Assembly (NCBI GenBank): GCA_945873695.1
Contig: CAMCDX010000001.1
Location: 1-64,000 of the forward strand
Length of the DNA: 64,000 nucleotides
Direction: 5' to 3'
Origin: an uncultured Clostridia bacterium
Lineage (GTDB): Bacteria > Bacillota > Clostridia > Oscillospirales > Oscillospiraceae
The notes beneath the pieces were generated by a model, which saw only the letters and a program-made list of their open reading frames with translations, was not told where the DNA came from and did not search any database. Both the position numbers and the translations under genes were made by a program. Of the stretch, positions 26,883-35,036 are shown in pieces. The number at the start of each line of letters is the position of its first letter. Position 1 is the stretch's first letter.

Positions 26883-28728
26883 GTTTTCTCCCTTTCTCAA
26901 CAGCCTCGGCAATGCCGGCGGCGTCCAGACCGAAGCTGTGCTCCAGCTCCGCCACACTGCCCGCCGGGGCAAAGGTCTTGCCCAGATTTTGCAGAATCAG
27001 ATGCCTGGGGGCCCGACCTGCCGCCGCCAGGATGGCGGCCACCCGCTGGCCCACGCAGCCGGCGCCGAAGACGTCCTCCGCCACCAGCAGAGTATCCGTG
27101 CGGCCCACCGCCGCCAGGGTCTCCCCGTCCAGCGGGGAGATGCGGTTCAGCTTCAGCACCTCGGCGCTGATGCCCTTTTCCGCCAGCAGCTCTGCCGCCG
27201 CCAGCAGAGGGTCCACGCCCATGCCGTAGCCCAGCAGCGTCACATCGCTTCCCTGCCGGAGGCAGGCCATCGGCTGGTCCGCCGTGTCACCCCGGAAGGT
27301 CCCCTCTCCGCCCCGGGGATAGCGGACCGCCACCGGGCCGTCCAGCTCAAAGAGGGCCTGGCGCAGCATGTGCCGCAGTTCGGCGAAACTGGAGGGGCAC
27401 AGCACCGTGAATCCCGGGATGGTGGACAGGAACAGGGCGTCGAAACAGCCGTGGTGGGTCTCGCCGTCGGCGCCCACCAGGCCCGCCCGGTCCACGCCCA
27501 GCACTACGTGGAGGTGCTCCAGCGCCACGTCGTGGATCAACTGGTCGTAGCCCCGCTGCAAAAAGGTGGAGTACACGGCGAACACCGGCAGCATCCCCTG
27601 GGATGCCAGGCCGGCAGCCATGGAGACGCCGTGTCCCTCAGCGATGGCCACGTCGAAGAACCGGTCCGGGAACTCCCTGGCAAAGCCGGAGAGGCCGGTG
27701 CCGTCCGCCATGGCGGCGGTGATGGCGCAGACCCGGGGGTCCTCTGCCGCGCAGTCCGCCAGGGCCTTGCCGAAGACGGAGGAAAAGCTCTCCCCCGACG
27801 GCTTTTTCAGGAGACCTGTGACCGGGTCGAAGGGATTGACGCCATGGAACTTGCCGGGGTCCTTCTCAGCGAAGGAGTACCCCTTGCCCTTGACGGTGTT
27901 CACATGGACCACCACCGGGCAGTTCAGGTCTCTGGCCCACTGGAGCATATCGCACAGCCGGGGCAGGTCGTGGCCGTCGATGGGGCCCAAATAGGTGAAG
28001 CCCATGTCCTCGAACAGGGTACTCCCCGGCCACAGCGTCTTTTTCAGCGAGGTCTTCACCTTGTGATTGAAGCGGTACAGCCTGTTTTTCTCCGGCTGCT
28101 TGCCGAAAAGGCTTCGGTACCACTTTTTGAAATGGTAGTAGGCGGGCTTGGACCGCAGCCGGGCCAGGTGGCCGGGCATGGCTCCCACGTTGGGATTGAT
28201 GGACATGCCGTTGTCGTTGAGGATGACCACCAGGGGCTCCCCGGAGGCGCCGGCATTGTTCAGTCCCTCGTAGGCCAGGCCGCCGGTGAGGGCGCCGTCG
28301 CCGATGAGGGCCAGGACGCTGTAATCCTCGTGCCGCAGCGTTCTGGCTCTTGCCATGCCCAGGGCAACAGACACGGAGTTGGAGGCATGCCCCGCAATGA
28401 AGGCGTCGTGGACACTCTCATAGGGCTTTGGAAAGCCGGAAAGCCCCCCGAACTGGCGGAGGGTGGCAAACAGCTCCCGACGGCCTGTCAGGGCCTTGTG
28501 GACGTAGCACTGGTGGCCTACGTCGAACACCAGCCGGTCCCGGGAGGTGTCGAACACCCGGTGGATGGCCACTGTCAGCTCTACAGCTCCCAGGTTGGAG
28601 GCCAGGTGGCCGCCGGTCCGGGACACATTTTCGATCAAAAACTCCCGCAGCTCCTGACACAGCCGGGGCAGTTGTTCTTTCTCCAGCCCCTTCACGTCGG
28701 CGGGAGAGTGGATGGTTTCCAATATCAT
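26872..28728 (-). CDS. dxs: 1-deoxy-D-xylulose-5-phosphate synthase
   Basis: 618 aa thiamine-diphosphate enzyme, first step of the MEP isoprenoid pathway. GHQCYVHKALTGR near the N-terminus, the ThDP motif GDGALTGG..EGLNNAG around residue 145, the central pyrimidine-domain DGTGLSGFA and AEGHGVSMAAGLA, and a C-terminal transketolase domain. It complements ispA upstream in the same transcription unit, with oapA and OLE RNA between them. Confidence 0.97.
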   Translation of the reverse strand: MILETIHSPADVKGLEKEQLPRLCQELREFLIENVSRTGGHLASNLGAVELTVAIHRVFDTSRDRLVFDVGHQCYVHKALTGRRELFATLRQFGGLSGFPKPYESVHDAFIAGHASNSVSVALGMARARTLRHEDYSVLALIGDGALTGGLAYEGLNNAGASGEPLVVILNDNGMSINPNVGAMPGHLARLRSKPAYYHFKKWYRSLFGKQPEKNRLYRFNHKVKTSLKKTLWPGSTLFEDMGFTYLGPIDGHDLPRLCDMLQWARDLNCPVVVHVNTVKGKGYSFAEKDPGKFHGVNPFDPVTGLLKKPSGESFSSVFGKALADCAAEDPRVCAITAAMADGTGLSGFAREFPDRFFDVAIAEGHGVSMAAGLASQGMLPVFAVYSTFLQRGYDQLIHDVALEHLHVVLGVDRAGLVGADGETHHGCFDALFLSTIPGFTVLCPSSFAELRHMLRQALFELDGPVAVRYPRGGEGTFRGDTADQPMACLRQGSDVTLLGYGMGVDPLLAAAELLAEKGISAEVLKLNRISPLDGETLAAVGRTDTLLVAEDVFGAGCVGQRVAAILAAAGRAPRHLILQNLGKTFAPAGSVAELEHSFGLDAAGIAEAVEKGRKHEQ

Positions 28729-28744
28729 ACTTGTCGCCTTTCTC

Positions 28745-29302
28745 TCAGCGATGGAACAGGTGTAAAAAACGGCCGGTCCAGTAGACCACCTTGGTGCTCT
28801 GCTTCATGGCGAAGGTCTTGCCCAGTGCCTTGCCGCCGATGGTCAGGCCGGAAATCAAGGCGGTGACCGCCACGGAGATCAGCACGGACTTCACGCTCAG
28901 GGCATTTTGAAGCCGAACCACGATGATGGCGCCGGTGGTGCCGCTGACGATGCCGCAGATGTCCCCCACCACATCGTTGCAGACGCTGGAGACGTGGCTG
29001 GCGTTCCGCAGCAGGCGCAGCGCCTCCCTGGCCCCCGGCTCCTTGTGGGCCGCCATGGAGTGAAAGGGACGGGCGTCCGCCGCCGTGACCGCAACACCGA
29101 GGATATCGAACAGGATGCCCAGGCCAATGAACAGCGCCAAAATCAAAAGGGCGACCGCCACACCCGCGCCGTCCAGCATCGATTCCGACGCCAGGCTCAG
29201 CGCCGCGGACAGGGCGACCGCCAGCAGAAAGACCGTAATGGCCCAACGGTATTGGGAGGGGCTTTTTTTCTTCTCCTCCCCAGGATGCTTTGTTTTTTTC
29301 AA
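28745..29302 (-). CDS. oapA: OLE-associated protein OapA (membrane protein)
   Basis: About 185 aa, with four or so hydrophobic segments (WAITVFLLAVALSAAL, VAVALLILALFIGLGILF, and two near residues 115-155) and a basic N-terminus. Size, topology and location immediately after a large structured RNA gene and before dxs match OapA, the membrane partner that binds OLE RNA in Bacillus halodurans and other Firmicutes. An acidic motif near the second segment (FDILGVAVTAADARPFHS) fits the conserved Asp residues described for the family. The start is taken as TTG at 29302, 9 bp after GGAGGT; the open frame extends to a TTG at 29326. Alternative: an unrelated CNNM/DUF21-like membrane protein. Confidence 0.8.
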   Translation of the reverse strand: MKKTKHPGEEKKKSPSQYRWAITVFLLAVALSAALSLASESMLDGAGVAVALLILALFIGLGILFDILGVAVTAADARPFHSMAAHKEPGAREALRLLRNASHVSSVCNDVVGDICGIVSGTTGAIIVVRLQNALSVKSVLISVAVTALISGLTIGGKALGKTFAMKQSTKVVYWTGRFLHLFHR

Positions 29303-29324
29303 ACAGGATGACCTCCGTTGTATC

Positions 29325-29372
29325 AAAAACGCTAAGCCGGCGGCAGCGGAAAAAGTAAATCTTACGGCTTAG
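29325..29372 (-). terminator. Hairpin with T-run at the 3' end of the OLE RNA region
   Basis: Minus strand stem CTAAGCCG / CGGCTTAG (29332-29339 and 29365-29372) with a 25-base loop, followed by CGTTTTTG. It lies 9 bp before the GGAGGT of oapA, so partial read-through would be needed for co-expression. Confidence 0.55.
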
Positions 29373-29987
29373 GTACGGGTCGGATTTCCCCGCGGCGCAC
29401 CTCTCGTTGCCGATGGAGGCGGTTCCCCTTTCAGTGCCGCAGCGTGTCGTCGCCAGTTCACGCTACCCGATTGCCACTTAGTCCGCACTGCAATCCTTTT
29501 TTCGCCCGGAAAGACAGCCTAGGTGATTTCCACCCCAGTCCGTCCGTCTCTTTAGCCTCTTTTGCAGCCAGGGTTTCAGAGAGCAGGGGGCCGCCGGCTG
29601 CTCCGGCCGGGAGCGAAGGCGGCCTGGCCTCTCATTCGCCATACCCACGCAAGGCAGGCTACGTCTGCACACAGCGTTACGGCCCCGCAGGGCCGATGCA
29701 CCGCATTGCAGGTTCATCATCTGCTTCGTACACAGCTCGGAAATACCGCGATGGGAGTACGGCTGTGCACAAGAGCAGGTCTCCACGGAAACAGGGTCGG
29801 GATAACCATGCCATTGGAAAGCGCCCTGAGTCCGCAAGCGCGCGCCGCGCGCTTCCCCCCAGCACCCACCCAAAACTGGGCGTATCAAGCAGGCACCAGA
29901 GGTTTCATCGGTGTGCCCTTCAGAGGATTTTTAGGCCCTCCCTAGGAGACGGCAGATCTGACTAGAATACTGCGCCGCCGCTTAGCG
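29326..29987 (-). ncRNA. ole: OLE RNA (ornate large extremophilic RNA)
   Basis: About 660 nt with no credible protein gene in any frame, its own promoter, dense GC-rich complementary segments and a 3' hairpin. The location is diagnostic: OLE RNA genes lie in the nusB-xseA-xseB-ispA / dxs-tlyA-nadK-argR-recN cluster, directly upstream of oapA, and are around 600 nt. This is seen here exactly (ispA ends at 30104, oapA starts at 29302). OLE RNA forms a membrane ribonucleoprotein with OapA and is linked to Mg2+, ethanol and cold stress in B. halodurans. The call rests on synteny, size and structure; I could not align it to the family model. Ends are estimates. Confidence 0.85.
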
Positions 29988-29993
29988 AGATTC

Positions 29994-30022
29994 AGTATAA
30001 CACGATTCTCATAAATATACAA
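29994..30022 (-). promoter_or_regulatory. Promoter of the OLE RNA gene
   Basis: Minus strand TTGTAT (30017-30022), 17-bp spacer, TATACT (29994-29999) preceded by TGT (extended -10). The surrounding 30000-30060 stretch is strongly AT-rich compared with its neighbours. Confidence 0.7.
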
Positions 30023-30103
30023 CATATTCTGTATATACAAATTATGAATTTTTTGATAGCGGGCAGGCAAATGCCGGGGAGAAAATCCTCCCCGGCGCCG
30101 GTC

Positions 30104-30979
30104 TTATTTTTTTCGCTCCGCTAAACTGTCCGCCAGGGCAGCCAGGAATCCGTCCTCGTCCCAGGGCGCCACCGCGTCCCTGGCGGCCCGGGTGCAGGCC
30201 AGCACCTTTTTTCCGCAGCCCTCCAGGCCCAGCAGGTCCACGAAGGTCACCTTGCCCTCCTCCTTGTCGGAGCCAATGGGCTTGCCGAAGTCGGCGTCAC
30301 CGATGACATCCAGCATATCGTCCCGGATCTGGAAGGCCAGTCCCAGCTGGTAGCCGTACTCCTCCGCGGCGGACAGCAGCGATTCCCGTCCGCCGGCGGC
30401 CGCCACGCCCAGCTTGCAGGCCCCAGCGATCATGGCGCCGGTCTTCAACCGGTGGACCTCCGTCAGTTCCTCCTCCGTTTTAGGGGCGTGGAGGGTGTCG
30501 ATCACCTGGCCAGCCACCATGCCGTCGGCCCCCGCGGCGCCCGCCAGGATCAGGGCGCAATTTGCCCGCCGCTCCGGCGTCAGGCCTGGGGCGGTCAGGA
30601 TCAGGCGGAAGGCCTCGGGCTGGAGGGCGTCCCCCGCCAGTACCGCCAAGGTCTCGCCGTAGACCTTGTGGTTGGTGGGCTTTCCCCGGCGGAGGTCATC
30701 GTCATCCATGCAGGGCAGGTCGTCGTGGATCAGCGAATAGGTATGCACCAGCTCCAGGGCGCAGGCCACCGGCAGGGTATCACGCCAGTCCATCCCCGCC
30801 AGCCGGGCGAACTCCAGCGTCAGCACCGGCCGGATGCGCTTGCCACCCGCCAGCAGGGAGTACCGCATGGCTTCGTACAGGTCGGCCCAGTGGGTGGTCT
30901 CCTCGAACTGGGTGCGGAGAAAATGCTCGATCTCCTGGCGGTACGTCTCGTACCGCTGGTCAAACGCCGCTTTTTCCAT
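30104..30979 (-). CDS. ispA: Polyprenyl (farnesyl/geranyl) diphosphate synthase
   Basis: 291 aa. First Asp-rich motif LIHDDLPCMDDDDLRRGKPTNH with Lys-Arg-Arg-type phosphate contacts around it, second motif FQIRDDMLDVIGD. Condenses isopentenyl diphosphate onto allylic diphosphates; chain length is not certain from sequence. Starts 3 bp after xseB and precedes the OLE RNA gene. Confidence 0.93.
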   Translation of the reverse strand: MEKAAFDQRYETYRQEIEHFLRTQFEETTHWADLYEAMRYSLLAGGKRIRPVLTLEFARLAGMDWRDTLPVACALELVHTYSLIHDDLPCMDDDDLRRGKPTNHKVYGETLAVLAGDALQPEAFRLILTAPGLTPERRANCALILAGAAGADGMVAGQVIDTLHAPKTEEELTEVHRLKTGAMIAGACKLGVAAAGGRESLLSAAEEYGYQLGLAFQIRDDMLDVIGDADFGKPIGSDKEEGKVTFVDLLGLEGCGKKVLACTRAARDAVAPWDEDGFLAALADSLAERKK

Positions 30980-30981
30980 GG

Positions 30982-31218
30982 TCAGTCCTCCTGTTCCGCA
31001 AAGGGCAGCTCCACGGGGGCGCCGTCGGCGCCCTTCATCAGCTTCACCACCTGCTGCTCCGCCTGGTCCAGCTGTTTGGAGCAGGACGCGATCAGCTTCG
31101 TGCCCTCCTCAAAGAGGGCCAGGGAATCCGCCAGGGGCGCGTCGCCCTTCTCCAGGGCTGCCACGATCTCCTCCAGCCGTTGGAGCTGCTGCTCGAATGC
31201 CGCTTTCTTTCCACTCAT
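30982..31218 (-). CDS. xseB: Exodeoxyribonuclease VII small subunit
   Basis: 78 aa, helical, with the family pattern FEQQLQRLEEIVAALEKGDAPLADSLALFEEGTKL. Overlaps xseA by 4 bp (ATGA) and is followed at 3 bp by ispA. Confidence 0.95.
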   Translation of the reverse strand: MSGKKAAFEQQLQRLEEIVAALEKGDAPLADSLALFEEGTKLIASCSKQLDQAEQQVVKLMKGADGAPVELPFAEQED

Positions 31219-32417
31219 GGATGTACCTCCTCAACTTTGGCGGTGAAGCCGCCCTCTCCCAGTGTAACGGAGACCCGGTCCCCGGGCGACGCGTCACGAT
31301 AGCTTTTCATGATCTGTCCTTGTTCATTCTGGGCCATGGCGTAGCCCCGGCCCAGGACCTTCAGGGGGCTCATGGCGTCCAGGGACGCCGCCAGGGCGGC
31401 GAAGCTCTGCCGCTTCCGGGCCATCTGGCCGGAGGCCAGGTCCCCCAGCCGCTGCTGGACGTGGACCAGCTCCATCCGCTTGTCCTGCACATAGGCCAGC
31501 TGGTCCGTCATCACCCGCTTTTGGGCCAGGGAGTCCAGCTTCTCCCGCAGGGCCTCCAGCCGGGCCGTTTCGCTCTGCTCCATCCGCTCCCCGGCGCCCC
31601 GGAGCCACCGCAGCAGCTCCACCTGATCCGGTACGGCGATCTCGGCGGCGTTGGAGGGCGTGCTGGCCCGTGCGTCCGCCACGAAGTCGGAGATGGTCAC
31701 ATCCGGCTCATGGCCCACGGCGGAAATCACCGGCGTCTTGCAGTCGTAGATGGCCCGGGCCACCCGCTCGTCGTTGAAGGCCCACAGATCCTCCATGGAG
31801 CCGCCGCCCCGGCCGGTGATGATGACGTCGCCGGTCTTCCACTTATCCGCGTATCGGATGGCCCCGGCGATCTCCGGCGGTGCCTCGGCGCCCTGGACCC
31901 GCACCGGCAGCAAAATCACCTTGGCAATCGGGTAGCGGCGGCGCAGGATGCGGATCATATCGTGGACCGCGGCGCCGGCAGAGGAAGTGACGATGGCGAT
32001 CTTCTCCGGGTAGGCGGGCAGGGGCTTCTTGTGGGCGGGGTCGAACAGGCCCTCGGCGTACAGCTTGGCCTTCAGCTGCTCGAAGGCAGCCGCCAGGTCC
32101 CCCACGCCCTCGGGGGTCATGGTGTTGCAGTACAGCTGGTAGGCCCCGTCCCGGGGGAACACCGTCACCCGGCCCGTCACCAGCACCTTCATGCCGTTCT
32201 CCGGCCGGAACCGAAGTTTCATAGCGGCGCTCTTGAACATGACGCAGCGGATGGCGCCCTCCGGGTCCTTCAGGGAGAAATAATGGTGGCCGGATGGGTA
32301 CATCTTGTAGTTGGACAGCTCGCCCCGGACGCAGATGTTTTGCAGCATGGGCTCGCCGTCCAACAGGAGCTTGACCAGATTGTTGACTTCGGTAACGCCG
32401 AAGATGTGTTGTTCCAT
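31215..32417 (-). CDS. xseA: Exodeoxyribonuclease VII large subunit
   Basis: 400 aa. N-terminal OB-fold (VRGELSNYKMYPSGHHYFSLKD), catalytic core with IAIVTSSAGAAVHDMI and ITGRGGGSMEDLWAFNDE, then a long coiled region ending GRGYAMAQNEQGQI. Degrades single-stranded DNA with XseB. Separated from nusB by a terminator but in the same order as other Firmicutes. Confidence 0.96.
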   Translation of the reverse strand: MEQHIFGVTEVNNLVKLLLDGEPMLQNICVRGELSNYKMYPSGHHYFSLKDPEGAIRCVMFKSAAMKLRFRPENGMKVLVTGRVTVFPRDGAYQLYCNTMTPEGVGDLAAAFEQLKAKLYAEGLFDPAHKKPLPAYPEKIAIVTSSAGAAVHDMIRILRRRYPIAKVILLPVRVQGAEAPPEIAGAIRYADKWKTGDVIITGRGGGSMEDLWAFNDERVARAIYDCKTPVISAVGHEPDVTISDFVADARASTPSNAAEIAVPDQVELLRWLRGAGERMEQSETARLEALREKLDSLAQKRVMTDQLAYVQDKRMELVHVQQRLGDLASGQMARKRQSFAALAASLDAMSPLKVLGRGYAMAQNEQGQIMKSYRDASPGDRVSVTLGEGGFTAKVEEVHP

Positions 32418-32454
32418 GGGCTGCCTCCTAACAGGTTGTCCCTTGACGGGAAAA

Positions 32455-32504
32455 CAAAGAAAAGCAGAGCCGGACGGGGAACTTTCCCCCTGCCCCGCTC
32501 TGCC
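32455..32504 (-). terminator. Terminator after nusB
   Basis: Minus strand stem built from GGCAGAGC / GGCTCTGC with an inner GGGGAAA-type loop pairing, followed by TTTTCTTTG. It may attenuate transcription into xseA. Confidence 0.6.
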
Positions 32505-32510
32505 GTTTGC

Positions 32511-32960
32511 TTATTCGCCGGTCTCCTGCCGCACGAAGCTGCCCAGGATGCCGTTGATGAACTTCACCGTCTCCGGCGTCTCATACTTCTTGGCGATCTC
32601 CACCGCCTCGTTGATGGAGACGCTGTTGGGGATATCCGGCATGTACAGGATCTCGTACATAGCCACCCGCATGATGGCGGAGGCCACCAGGGGGATGCGG
32701 GCAAAGTTCCAGCCCTTGGCGTACTTGGCGATGTAGCCGTCCAGTTCCGCCCCGTGTTCGTCCACGCCCTTCACCAGACGGCGGATGTACTCCGCCTGCT
32801 TGGCGTTGGGAGACTCCTGGTAGATCTCGTCCTCCGCCGCCAGGGTGGCAAAGGTCTCCGCCGTCAGGCGGTCATCCAGCAGGGCATCCACATCCTTGTC
32901 CGTGAAGCTCAACTCATAGGAGAGATGGATCGCAATCTCCCGCGCAGTGTTCCGTACCAT
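32511..32960 (-). CDS. nusB: Transcription antitermination protein NusB
   Basis: 149 aa, all-helical. Starts M-V-R-N-T-A-R-E-I-A-I-H-L, with the conserved C-terminal SVSINEAVEIAKKYETPETVKF and FINGILG. Takes part in rRNA antitermination with NusE. Encoded 25 bp after asp23. Confidence 0.95.
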   Translation of the reverse strand: MVRNTAREIAIHLSYELSFTDKDVDALLDDRLTAETFATLAAEDEIYQESPNAKQAEYIRRLVKGVDEHGAELDGYIAKYAKGWNFARIPLVASAIMRVAMYEILYMPDIPNSVSINEAVEIAKKYETPETVKFINGILGSFVRQETGE

Positions 32961-32985
32961 AAACTTTCTCGTCCTTTTCTCTCTT

Positions 32986-33363
32986 TTACGCCAGGGTCAC
33001 GCCGCCCACGTGGATGTTCACGGCGCTCACAGAACAGCCGGTCATGGCCTCCACCGCGGAGATAACCGCCTTCTGGGCGTTCTCCGCCACCTCGGGGATG
33101 GGGGTGCCGTACTGCACCGTCAGGTACAGGTCCAGCACCAGGGCCGCGCCGGTCATATCGATCTTGACGCCCTTGGCGCCCTTCTGCGCGTTCTTCTTAT
33201 TGCTCACCAGGTCCGTGACGCTGCCGCCCAGAGGGGTCATCATGCCGGAGACGCCTTCCACGTCCCGCACGGCCCCCACGGCGATGGCGGCGATGACCTC
33301 CTCGGAGATGTTGATGCTGCCATTTTCCTCCGGCAGGGTCATATAATCCTTGCTCTCGCCCAT
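32986..33363 (-). CDS. Asp23/Gls24 family envelope-stress protein
   Basis: 125 aa. Asp23/Gls24 pattern: GSINISEEVIAAIAVGAVRDVEGV near the N-terminus and YGTPIPEVAENAQKAVISAVEAMTG followed by VNIHVGGV. The family includes YqhY, whose gene lies before nusB in Bacillus, and is linked to membrane and fatty-acid homeostasis. Has its own promoter. Confidence 0.93.
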   Translation of the reverse strand: MGESKDYMTLPEENGSINISEEVIAAIAVGAVRDVEGVSGMMTPLGGSVTDLVSNKKNAQKGAKGVKIDMTGAALVLDLYLTVQYGTPIPEVAENAQKAVISAVEAMTGCSVSAVNIHVGGVTLA

Positions 33364-33420
33364 TCTATCGAATCTCCTTACTCATTTATCCTTGGTAAAA
33401 GGTCATATTCTTAGGTTGTT

Positions 33421-33449
33421 ATTGTACCATGTCCCGCCGTAAATTACAA
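33421..33449 (-). promoter_or_regulatory. Promoter of the asp23-nusB unit
   Basis: Minus strand TTGTAA (33444-33449), 17-bp spacer, TACAAT (33421-33426). It overlaps nothing upstream; the spoIIIAH stop is at 33453. Confidence 0.65.
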
Positions 33450-33452
33450 CTG

Positions 33453-34034
33453 CTAATTTGCGGCCATGATCTTGATTCCGCTGGCGGGGTAGCCAGTCTC
33501 CGTCATGGTGATGTCGGTGATTTTGGCCACATCCTCTTTCGTCAGCTCCCCGGTGCCGGTAGACACCACCACACTGATGCTGTCCTCTCCCATGAAGGCC
33601 ACGCAGTCGGCGTAGCCCTTGGCGGTAACCAGGTTCTCAATCTGGGCCTCCTTCATGGTGTAGGACGCCAGGACGGCGATGCCCTCGCTGGCCTCGTTGG
33701 CCACGGTCTGGTCCGCGCCCTCCTGCTCCGCCGCCTCCTGAAGGAGGCTGACGGCGCTGTCCCGGGCCTGCTGCCGGGTCAGCCGGGCAGAGGCAAAGTA
33801 GTCGGAGCCGGTATAGACCTCCGTCTCATCCACCTGGCCCGGCTCCTCTTCCCCGCCGTCCTCCCGGCCGGAAACCAGGGCGGCCTCGCCCAGGATCTTG
33901 GTGCCGGTCTCCTGGGTTTCCTTGGCCTCTTCCGTCGCCCGGTCCCCGGAGAACTTCCAGTTCAGCGCCGCAGCGCCGCATACCAGCAGCGCCATGGCCA
34001 CTACCACCGCGTTTCGTCTCAGTCTGCTGCTCAT
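33453..34034 (-). CDS. spoIIIAH: Stage III sporulation protein AH
   Basis: 193 aa. One N-terminal membrane segment (NAVVVAMALLVCGAAALNW) then an acidic linker and the ring-building motif domain with FASARLTRQQARDSAVSLLQEAA. SpoIIIAH on the mother-cell side binds forespore SpoIIQ across the intermembrane space. The ATG at 34034 has GGAGGAGG upstream. Last gene of spoIIIA. Confidence 0.93.
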   Translation of the reverse strand: MSSRLRRNAVVVAMALLVCGAAALNWKFSGDRATEEAKETQETGTKILGEAALVSGREDGGEEEPGQVDETEVYTGSDYFASARLTRQQARDSAVSLLQEAAEQEGADQTVANEASEGIAVLASYTMKEAQIENLVTAKGYADCVAFMGEDSISVVVSTGTGELTKEDVAKITDITMTETGYPASGIKIMAAN

Positions 34035-34057
34035 AGGTCCTTTCCTCCTCCAAACGA

Positions 34058-34573
34058 TCACTGCCATTTTGCCACGGTGACCCGATCGGCGGAAAGGCCG
34101 GTCAGAGCCGTCACCGCCTCGGTCACCGCCAGCTTCACCTCCGCCCGGTCGCCTCCCTGGCACACCACCAGAGCTCCCCGGTACGTGGGCCGCCGAGTCT
34201 GGGTCACCACCGGCTCCTCGCCGTCGTCTCCATCCGTCAGCACCGTCTCGGACCGCCGCTCGTAGTCCTCCGGCGCCTCCACGGAGCCTTTGTAAGAGAG
34301 TTCCGTGTCCTGGGCCAGCTGGCGAATGTCCTCGGTATCCACCGTCAGCATCACCTGGACCTGGCCCACGCCGCTGATCTTGGAGAGGATATCCTCCATC
34401 TCCCCTTCCACATCCCGCTCCGTCCGGGTCTCCGGCACGCCGCCGGAGATTGCCGTCTCCCGCCGCCCACTGGGCCATAACAGCAGCACGACGCCGATCA
34501 GCACCACCAGCGCCACGAATTTGTATTTCTCCCATAGTATCCGTACTCCTTCAGTTTTCTTCTTCCTGTCCAT
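34058..34573 (-). CDS. spoIIIAG: Stage III sporulation protein AG
   Basis: 171 aa. Membrane segment YKFVALVVLIGVVLLLWPSG, then VEGEMEDILSKISGVGQVQVMLTVD, a secretin-like ring-building domain known in SpoIIIAG, which forms a large ring in the feeding-tube apparatus. The ATG at 34573 overlaps spoIIIAF by 23 bp. Confidence 0.93.
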   Translation of the reverse strand: MDRKKKTEGVRILWEKYKFVALVVLIGVVLLLWPSGRRETAISGGVPETRTERDVEGEMEDILSKISGVGQVQVMLTVDTEDIRQLAQDTELSYKGSVEAPEDYERRSETVLTDGDDGEEPVVTQTRRPTYRGALVVCQGGDRAEVKLAVTEAVTALTGLSADRVTVAKWQ

Positions 34574-35036
34574 GCCAAACCTGCCTCTCCCGGGAGATTC
34601 CCAGTGTTTCCGCCATGTAGGACGACAGCTCTTCGGACCAAGGGCCGTGGATCTCCGTCCGGACAGGCACCGGCACACCGTCGCCGCCGGTCTCCGTCTC
34701 CACCCGGACCCGGACCTCCAGACCCAGCTCCTCCGCTTTGTCCGATATATATGACGCTGTCCGCTCCGCTATGCCTGACGCCAGGGCCTCCTCCTGGTCA
34801 GCGGACAGCTCCTCCTGCCGCTTCTCGATGGCCCTGGCCCAGTCCTCCATCCCCGTGTCCAGGCCGGAGAGGTCGATCTCCGCCGCCGGCCGCAGCAGCA
34901 CCGCCAGCAGCAAAAGGCCCCCGCTAAAGCCGGCGATCTTCCGCAGGCTCCCCTCCGGCACCAGGGTCTGCACCACCGACAGCAGCAGCGTCACCGTCAC
35001 CACCGCCGTCAGCCACTCCCGCGCCGCCGCCATCAT
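34551..35036 (-). CDS. spoIIIAF: Stage III sporulation protein AF
   Basis: 161 aa. Two N-terminal hydrophobic segments (LTAVVTVTLLLSVVQTL and IAGFSGGLLLLAVLL) followed by a periplasm-like soluble domain with ring-building-like features (ELGLEVRVRVETE). Start ATGATG overlaps the spoIIIAE stop. Confidence 0.92.
   Translation of the reverse strand: MMAAAREWLTAVVTVTLLLSVVQTLVPEGSLRKIAGFSGGLLLLAVLLRPAAEIDLSGLDTGMEDWARAIEKRQEELSADQEEALASGIAERTASYISDKAEELGLEVRVRVETETGGDGVPVPVRTEIHGPWSEELSSYMAETLGISRERQVWHGQEEEN

Noticed and set aside
28745-29302. Membrane protein as a CNNM/CorB-type transporter
   Set aside because: Lacks the CBS domains and full length of that family; position next to the structured RNA favours OapA.
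29444-29965. Overlapping open frames in the gap between ispA and oapA
   Set aside because: Translations are Pro/Arg/Ser-rich without family resemblance, and the region is better explained as OLE RNA.
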